A program made the translations under genes and the position numbers. A stretch of DNA of 64,000 nucleotides, taken from the NCBI GenBank assembly GCA_016871335.1, contig VFZF01000002.1, positions 186,001 to 250,000 on the forward strand, written 5' to 3'. Numbering within the stretch: the stretch's first letter is position 1; each line of letters opens with the position of its first letter. A model generated the notes under the pieces. It was given only the letters and a program-made list of their open reading frames with translations, made no database searches and was not told the DNA's origin. Source of the stretch: Acidimicrobiia bacterium (GTDB taxonomy: Bacteria; Acidobacteriota; Vicinamibacteria; Vicinamibacterales; SCN-69-37). Shown in pieces: positions 59,055-64,000 of the stretch.

Positions 59055-60371
59055 CTAGCGCAGCAGCCGGGCGACGTCGTTATAAATCACCGTGACCATC
59101 AGCAGCAGGATCGTTGCGAAGCCGGCGACGAGAATCCGTTCCTTCACCTTCACGCTGAAGTCACGACGGGCGAGCCCTTCCATCGCGAGGATGGCGATGT
59201 GGCCGCCGTCGAGAACCGGAATCGGCATCAGGTTCAGCAGCCCCAGGTTGAGGCTGATCATCGCCATCAGGCTCAAGAGCGCCACCCAGCCGAGCTGCGC
59301 GGTGGCGCCTGAGATTTCGGCGATGGCGACCGGGCCCATGAGCTGATTCACGGGTGTCTCGCGGGTGAAGAGTCCGGCAAGCGTGGTGCCGATGGCCTTG
59401 CTCGATTGCCACGTCTCATCAACCGACATCCGTGCGGCCTCGACGAAACCCGGTTCCACACGGCGGGTTTCTCCCGCGCTGATCTGCATGCCAATCATCC
59501 CGATTTCGCCGACGAGCTCGGGGGTCACGACGAGTGCCTGCGGGGCGCCCGTGCGTTCGACCGTGAAGGTCATCTCGGCATTGGCACTCTTCTGGATGCG
59601 GCTGATGATGCCTTCGCGCCCGAGGCCGGTCTCGCCGTTCACAGCAAGAATCACATCCCGCAGCTGGAAGCCCGCGCGTTCTCCCGGAGAGTTCGGGTTG
59701 ATGAACATGACCTGCGGGCGCAGCACCGGCGCTACGCCGATGGTGCCAATGTCGAAGCGTCCCTCGGCGGCCGGCGTCAGGATGATCGACACTGGCGCAC
59801 CGGAGCGGTCGATGGCGAGTTCGATTTCGCGATTCGCGCGCGGCATGACGGCCAGGTCGAACTGGTCCCACGTCTCGACCGCCGTGTCGTTCACGCGCAC
59901 GATGCGATCGCCGACCTGGACGCCGGCCTTCGCGGCCACCCCATCGGCGGCCAGTGCGCCGATTACGGGTGGTGCCGATCGATACAGCGGCACGTCGGCG
60001 CCCTGCGTCAGCACCACGGTGGTCAGGATCAACGCCAGCGCGATGTTCATCACCGGGCCGGCCAGATACACCTGGAACCGGATCCACTTGCTCTTGGACA
60101 AAAACTCCGTCGGGTCGCCGGACGGCTTGTCTTCGGCCGTCTCACCCGCCAGCTTGACGTACCCGCCGAGCGGGATCGCGCTGATGCAGTACTCGGTGTC
60201 GCCCCGGGTGACCTTGATCAGCTTGGGCCCGAAACCCAGCGAAAACGCCAGCACCTTCACGCCATACCAGCGCGCGACCAGGAAGTGCCCGAGCTCGTGC
60301 ACAAAAATCAGGACGCCCAGAACGAAGAGGAAGGGGACGATGGTCTGCACGAATCCGAGGATGCTGCTCAT
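59055..60371 (-). CDS. rseP: site-2 protease RseP (M50)
   Basis: A 438-residue intramembrane metalloprotease. HELGH (26-30) binds zinc; two PDZ domains lie between residues about 125 and 310; LNLMPIPVLDGGH supplies the third ligand. It cleaves anti-sigma or signal-peptide remnants in the membrane. It is the last gene of the uppS-cdsA-dxr-rseP order conserved in many bacteria, though here separated from dxr by about 290 bp with a REP doublet. Confidence 0.95.
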   Translation of the reverse strand: MSSILGFVQTIVPFLFVLGVLIFVHELGHFLVARWYGVKVLAFSLGFGPKLIKVTRGDTEYCISAIPLGGYVKLAGETAEDKPSGDPTEFLSKSKWIRFQVYLAGPVMNIALALILTTVVLTQGADVPLYRSAPPVIGALAADGVAAKAGVQVGDRIVRVNDTAVETWDQFDLAVMPRANREIELAIDRSGAPVSIILTPAAEGRFDIGTIGVAPVLRPQVMFINPNSPGERAGFQLRDVILAVNGETGLGREGIISRIQKSANAEMTFTVERTGAPQALVVTPELVGEIGMIGMQISAGETRRVEPGFVEAARMSVDETWQSSKAIGTTLAGLFTRETPVNQLMGPVAIAEISGATAQLGWVALLSLMAMISLNLGLLNLMPIPVLDGGHIAILAMEGLARRDFSVKVKERILVAGFATILLLMVTVIYNDVARLLR

Positions 60372-60391
60372 AGGGACATCCCGATGGTAGC

Positions 60392-60454
60392 GTACGGAGG
60401 GCACGCTGGGCTTGAGCGCGCCACGACGGCCCGCTCCAGTTCAGCGGGCCCTAC
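60392..60454. repeat. REP-like A/B doublet (degenerate type A forward, type B reverse)
   Basis: A degenerate type A spans 60392-60422, a 5-bp gap follows, and a reversed type B spans 60428-60454. It has the same layout as 42.6 kb. Confidence 0.8.
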
Positions 60455-60659
60455 GAAAAAACAACCAGGCCTGGCCCCCGTCCTCGGCGGTCGCCACCGC
60501 ACTTGCTCCAGCAGGGTCACAAGGGCCTTCCTGGGAATTTCGTCTGTGGCGAACACCTTGACGTGCCGCACGTGTTTGCCGCGCTTCGCAGACAACCACG
60601 TTGAGTTTCCAGGTTTGCAGCCTGGGCAGCAGGTTCACGTCTTGTCGCTCCATGTGTGC
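60455..60659. other. gap between rseP and dxr with no supported gene
   Basis: About 205 bp. A minus-strand open frame of 70 codons (60441-60653) exists but is rich in Arg, Ala and Gln and uses REP DNA for its end, so I do not call it. No terminator or promoter is clear. It could be the decayed remains of an insertion. Confidence 0.4.
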
Positions 60660-61826
60660 TCAGCCGCCCACCCGCTCACCCGCCCACCTGCGTGCCCACG
60701 TGTCCACCTCTCGAACATCCGCAAGTGTCCGTGGCACCGTCGTCGCGCGGCCGGCTTCGTCGAGGGCGCGCTCGATGATCACGGGGATGTCGACGAAGCG
60801 GAGGCGCCCGTCGAGGAAGGCTTCAACGGCAATCTCGTTTGCTGCGTTGAGCACGACGGGCCAGGCGCCGCCGTGTTCGAGGGCCTCGTAGGCGAGACGA
60901 AGACACGGAAAGCGGTCGGGATTGGGCGGAAGGAACTCGAGTGTGCCCATCCGCGCGAGGTCGAGGTGTGGAACGGGGGCATCCCAACGCTCGGGATACG
61001 AAAACGCGTACTGGATGGGCAGGCGCATGTCGGTGACACCGAGTTGCGCAATCACCGACCCATCCGCGAGCTCGACCATCGAATGCACGATCGACTGCGG
61101 ATGCACGACGACGTCGATTCTGGGTGCCGGCACGTCGAACAACCAGCGCGCTTCGATCACCTCAAGGCCCTTGTTCATGAGGGTCGCGGAGTCGATCGTG
61201 ATCTTGCGGCCCATCTGCCAGGTGGGATGACGCAAGGCATCGGCTGGTGAGACCATCGCGAGTGGTGCGTCATCCCAGGTGCGGAAGGGTCCACCGGAGG
61301 CCGTCAACACCAGGCGCCGCACCTCGGACGCGCGCCGGCCATGCAGGCACTGATGGATGGCGTTGTGTTCGGAATCCACGGGCAACAGTGCCACATCGTG
61401 CCGCCGAGCCGCGTCCACCATCAACGCGCCCGCCATCACGAGCACTTCCTTGTTCGCCAGCGCCACCGTCTTCCGATGGTCAATCGCCGCGAGCGCCGCC
61501 TCAAGCCCGGCCGCGCCGGACGAGGCGCAGAGCACGAGATCAACGTCAGGATGTGTGGCCGCAGCGAACAACCCCTCTGGGCCCGCGAGCAGATCGCGCG
61601 GGAAATCCCAGGGCGTCAGTCGAGCCTTCAGCGCCGTGAGCGCAGCAGGCGTGCCGGCACTGACCAGCGAGGGCCGGTACTTCGCCACCTGTTCCGCAAG
61701 CCGATCAACGTTCTGCCCTGCCGCCAGAGCGACGACCTGCACCCGATCGGCATGAGTGTCCACGACGGACAACGCGCTCTGCCCGATCGAGCCGGTGGAT
61801 CCCAAGATGGCGATTCGGATCGGCAT
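60660..61826 (-). CDS. dxr: 1-deoxy-D-xylulose-5-phosphate reductoisomerase
   Basis: A 388-residue NADPH enzyme of the MEP isoprenoid pathway. GSTGSIGQSAL binds NADPH, and ALANKEVLVMAG, VDSEHNAIHQ and ATLMNKGLEVIEA are catalytic motifs. The last few codons (GERVGG) come from GGGCGG-type repeat DNA. The ATG shares one base with the cdsA stop. It makes 2-C-methylerythritol 4-phosphate, feeding the undecaprenyl synthase encoded two genes upstream. Confidence 0.97.
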   Translation of the reverse strand: MPIRIAILGSTGSIGQSALSVVDTHADRVQVVALAAGQNVDRLAEQVAKYRPSLVSAGTPAALTALKARLTPWDFPRDLLAGPEGLFAAATHPDVDLVLCASSGAAGLEAALAAIDHRKTVALANKEVLVMAGALMVDAARRHDVALLPVDSEHNAIHQCLHGRRASEVRRLVLTASGGPFRTWDDAPLAMVSPADALRHPTWQMGRKITIDSATLMNKGLEVIEARWLFDVPAPRIDVVVHPQSIVHSMVELADGSVIAQLGVTDMRLPIQYAFSYPERWDAPVPHLDLARMGTLEFLPPNPDRFPCLRLAYEALEHGGAWPVVLNAANEIAVEAFLDGRLRFVDIPVIIERALDEAGRATTVPRTLADVREVDTWARRWAGERVGG

Positions 61827-62626
61827 CAGGCCACGTACCTGAGAAACAACACAAACACCGGTCCGGCGAAGAGGTGGGCATCCACACGGTCAAGCACCCC
61901 ACCGTGCCCTGGAATCAACTGGGAACTGTCCTTCACCCCAGCGCTGCGCTTGAGCATGGACTCAAACAGATCACCCGCAATCCCCGCGCCACACAACACC
62001 ATGCCGAGCAGCAGGCCTTCGTGCCACGTCACACCGGTCACCCACATCGGCGCCAACGTCACTCCGGCGATCGCCGCAACCACGGCGCCACCCACGGCCC
62101 CTTCAATCGTTTTGGCCGGGCTGATCGCAGGCGCCAGTTTGCGTCGGCCGAACGCGCGACCGCAGAAGTACTGCGCGGAGTCACTCAGCGCGATCACCGT
62201 GATCAAAAAGAGCAGGGTCCACGGACCCGAGGTGATGTAGACCCAGGCCAGCGCACCCATCGGCACCCCGACATAGATGGGGGCCATCACCAGCATGGCC
62301 GCCCGTGTGATCACGGCCGGCGACGGCGCGGCCGTGCCGAGCGTCACCAGTCCGGCGCCCACCACCAGGGTGAGCAAGACCGGCGTCAGCGGCCCGCCGG
62401 CGATCAGGTCTGCGGTGAACGCCGTGGCGGCACACACCACCGCGGCAGCCGTCATGACCACCGGCCGCGAGAGCGGCGCGCCGACCGCGGCTGACAGCCC
62501 GGCCATCTCGTGGGCACACAGGGCCGCAATCACCATGGTGACCAGCACTGTGGCCCACCACGGCGCAAACAACAGCACTCCGACGTTGAACGCAATCAGG
62601 ACGACCGCGCTGAGGATACGAGCCAC
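61826..62626 (-). CDS. cdsA: phosphatidate cytidylyltransferase
   Basis: A 266-residue polytopic enzyme that makes CDP-diacylglycerol. The C-terminal CDP-alcohol signature VKDSSQLIPGHGGVLDRVD is complete. It has about eight hydrophobic helices. It lies 3 bp after uppS and shares a base with the dxr start. Confidence 0.95.
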   Translation of the reverse strand: MARILSAVVLIAFNVGVLLFAPWWATVLVTMVIAALCAHEMAGLSAAVGAPLSRPVVMTAAAVVCAATAFTADLIAGGPLTPVLLTLVVGAGLVTLGTAAPSPAVITRAAMLVMAPIYVGVPMGALAWVYITSGPWTLLFLITVIALSDSAQYFCGRAFGRRKLAPAISPAKTIEGAVGGAVVAAIAGVTLAPMWVTGVTWHEGLLLGMVLCGAGIAGDLFESMLKRSAGVKDSSQLIPGHGGVLDRVDAHLFAGPVFVLFLRYVA

Positions 62627-62629
62627 GGA

Positions 62630-63418
62630 TTACTTCAGCGCTCCAACGGGATCGGACGACACGGCGCCATACCGGCGGTCTCTCTTCTGATACTCGGTGA
62701 TGGCTTTCAGCAGGTGCCTCGCGCGGAAATCCGGCCACAACGTCTCGGTCACCCAGATCTCCGCGTAGGCAATCTGCCACAACAGGAAGTTGCTGACGCG
62801 CATTTCGCCGCTCGTACGGATCAGCAGATCCGGATCGGGCTGTCCGGCGGTGTACAGCAACGCTCCGAACATGTCTTCGTCAATCTGCTCAGGCCTCAGG
62901 CCTCGACGCACGGCTTCGCGCGCGGCATCCACAATCTCCGCGCGGCCGCCGTACGACAACGCAATGTTGAAATGCATGCCGGTGTTGATCGCGGTACGGG
63001 TCACCGCGGCCTGCAACTCCTCACGCACCTTCGGCGCCAGCCGGTCAAGCTGGCCGATGACCTGGAAGCGGATGTTGTTCTTGAGGAGCGTCTTGAGCTC
63101 TGCGCGCAGGTAACGGCGCAGCAGGCTCATCAAAGCCGACACTTCGGTCTCGGGACGTTTCCAGTTCTCGACGGAGAACGCATACAGCGTGAGCACCTCA
63201 AGCCCCAGCCGCGCCGAGGTCTCCACGGTGTCGCGCACGGATTCAATCCCCGCGCGGTGTCCTTCCACCCTCGGCAGATGCCGTGCCGCAGCCCACCGGC
63301 CGTTGCCGTCCATGATGACGGCGACGTGCCTCGGCAGGCGATCGAAGTCGATTTTTCTGGCGAGGGCCTCGTCGGCCGATCCGGGTGGCACTACGGCCAG
63401 CACATCAACGAGTGCCAT
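62630..63418 (-). CDS. uppS: isoprenyl (undecaprenyl-type) diphosphate synthase
   Basis: A 262-residue cis-prenyltransferase. The IMDGNGRWA motif has the catalytic Asp, and ALSYGGRAEIVDA and RTSGEMRVSNFLLWQIAYAEIW are present. It builds the C55 carrier of cell-wall synthesis. The N-terminus is about 20 residues longer than in E. coli. Its ATG lies inside the end of truA (14-nt overlap). A TAGACT box 6 nt before the start may be coincidental, being inside truA codons. Confidence 0.95.
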   Translation of the reverse strand: MALVDVLAVVPPGSADEALARKIDFDRLPRHVAVIMDGNGRWAAARHLPRVEGHRAGIESVRDTVETSARLGLEVLTLYAFSVENWKRPETEVSALMSLLRRYLRAELKTLLKNNIRFQVIGQLDRLAPKVREELQAAVTRTAINTGMHFNIALSYGGRAEIVDAAREAVRRGLRPEQIDEDMFGALLYTAGQPDPDLLIRTSGEMRVSNFLLWQIAYAEIWVTETLWPDFRARHLLKAITEYQKRDRRYGAVSSDPVGALK

Positions 63419-64000
63419 GCGGCAAGTCTACCCCGGCTGGATAGTCGACCGACACCAACGTCAGCCCCGACGCCGGCGCGGTATCCCCGGCCCGCTGCCG
63501 GTCCCCTGAACGCAGGAGGGCGGGTATCGACGCCGGGGCCCGGCGGCCAGCACCCACATCCACCAACGTGCCCACCATCGTGCGCACCATGTGCCGCAAA
63601 AATCCGTCGCCATGCACCTCAACGATGAGACCGTCTCCGGTGGGATGCAGGTCCACGCGCGTGACGGTGCGCACCGTGTCGGTCACCGACGAATGGGCCG
63701 CCTGGAACGCCGCAAAGTCATGGGTGCCGCAACACTGCGCCGCCGCCTCGCGCATGGCCTCCACCTGGATTCGTCCCGGCAGGTGCCACACGAACCACCG
63801 ATCAAACGGCGACACAATCTCAGCGGTGACAATGCGGTAGCGGTAGGTCTTGCCGGTGGCGGCAAACCGCGCGTGAAACTCAGGCGCAGCATCCTCGACC
63901 GACAGCACCCGGATGTCGGGCGCCAGCCGGACGTTCAGCGCCCGTCGAATCGCGTTGACGTCGTGCGCGCACTCGACACGCACCGACGCCACCTGCCCAA
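63405..64000 (-). CDS. truA: tRNA pseudouridine synthase A, C-terminal part (5' end outside window)
   Basis: About 198 residues are visible; the frame is open to the window edge, and the N-terminal catalytic Asp region (GRTDAGVH) lies outside. Seen are ASVRVECAHDVNAIRRALNVRLAPDIRV, GKTYRYRI and GDGFLRHMVRTMVGTLVDVGAGRR, the TruA pattern. It modifies U38-40 in tRNA anticodon arms. It heads the uppS-cdsA-dxr-rseP cluster and overlaps uppS by 14 nt. Confidence 0.92.
   Translation of the reverse strand, partial: GQVASVRVECAHDVNAIRRALNVRLAPDIRVLSVEDAAPEFHARFAATGKTYRYRIVTAEIVSPFDRWFVWHLPGRIQVEAMREAAAQCCGTHDFAAFQAAHSSVTDTVRTVTRVDLHPTGDGLIVEVHGDGFLRHMVRTMVGTLVDVGAGRRAPASIPALLRSGDRQRAGDTAPASGLTLVSVDYPAGVDLPHGTR

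Noticed and set aside
60441-60653. 70-codon minus-strand frame between rseP and dxr
   Set aside because: Ends in REP DNA, lacks a credible start signal or known domain.

Overview
This 64 kb window is high-GC bacterial chromosome (roughly two-thirds G+C by eye) with no phage, plasmid, CRISPR or rRNA/tRNA genes. The gene content suggests an acidobacterium, probably of the Vicinamibacteria (subdivision 6) type: tandem secreted VWFA-like proteins, an Oar-like TonB receptor with a carboxypeptidase-regulatory N-terminus, sulfatase-TPR lipoproteins, M14 peptidases, tricorn-like propellers and a Rieske/cytochrome b-diheme c complex. That placement is inferred from gene families only; there is no 16S gene here.

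Layout. 1-5.6 kb: partial acetyltransferase, yqeY, murJ, rhomboid protease, fused alpha/beta 2-oxoacid dehydrogenase E1. 5.6-12.9 kb: a secreted propeller protein, then a leftward block (penicillin-acylase-type Ntn hydrolase, diaminopropionate ammonia-lyase-like enzyme, HD phosphohydrolase, cytochrome b-diheme c, Rieske protein, small secreted Cys/His protein). 13-20.8 kb: typA, GT87 mannosyltransferase-like protein, a small RHH-like gene, fatty acid desaturase, EamA transporter and the F0 half of ATP synthase (atpZIBEF) without F1 genes. 20.8-33.5 kb: two VWFA proteins coupled to a CobA-HemD fusion, TonB receptor, membrane protein, nadE, a propeller-gamma-glutamyltransferase fusion, transketolase, DUF4149. 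33.7-45.5 kb: HPF, NAD-type isocitrate dehydrogenase, acyltransferase, proline dehydrogenase, M20 peptidase, SDR, CCA-adding enzyme, methyltransferase, GT4, threonine dehydratase, an AmpG-like permease broken by an in-frame TAG, DinB. 45.5-64 kb: coiled-coil protein, outer-membrane barrel, infA, DEAD helicase, a BRCT-MerR-TPR protein, glucokinase, Oar receptor, sulfatase-TPR, M14 peptidase, TPR protein, and the cell-envelope/isoprenoid operon truA-uppS-cdsA-dxr-rseP.

Two genome-scale signals stand out. First, most genes at the head of a transcript have a TANNNT (-10-like) hexamer ending 5-10 nt before the start codon, so the transcript would begin at or very near the start codon (leaderless mRNA). 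Divergent pairs often have start codons only about 21-39 bp apart and share overlapping or perfectly palindromic -10 boxes. Shine-Dalgarno sites are seen mainly inside operons and at infA and the Oar gene. Second, many gene junctions carry short-word DNA repeats, usually a word private to that junction repeated in direct and inverted orientation. One true dispersed family also exists: REP-like palindromes of two covarying types (A and B) paired head to head. These repeats often supply the stop codons of flanking genes, and they also appear inside proteins, notably in the disposable linker next to the autocleavage nucleophile of two Ntn hydrolases.
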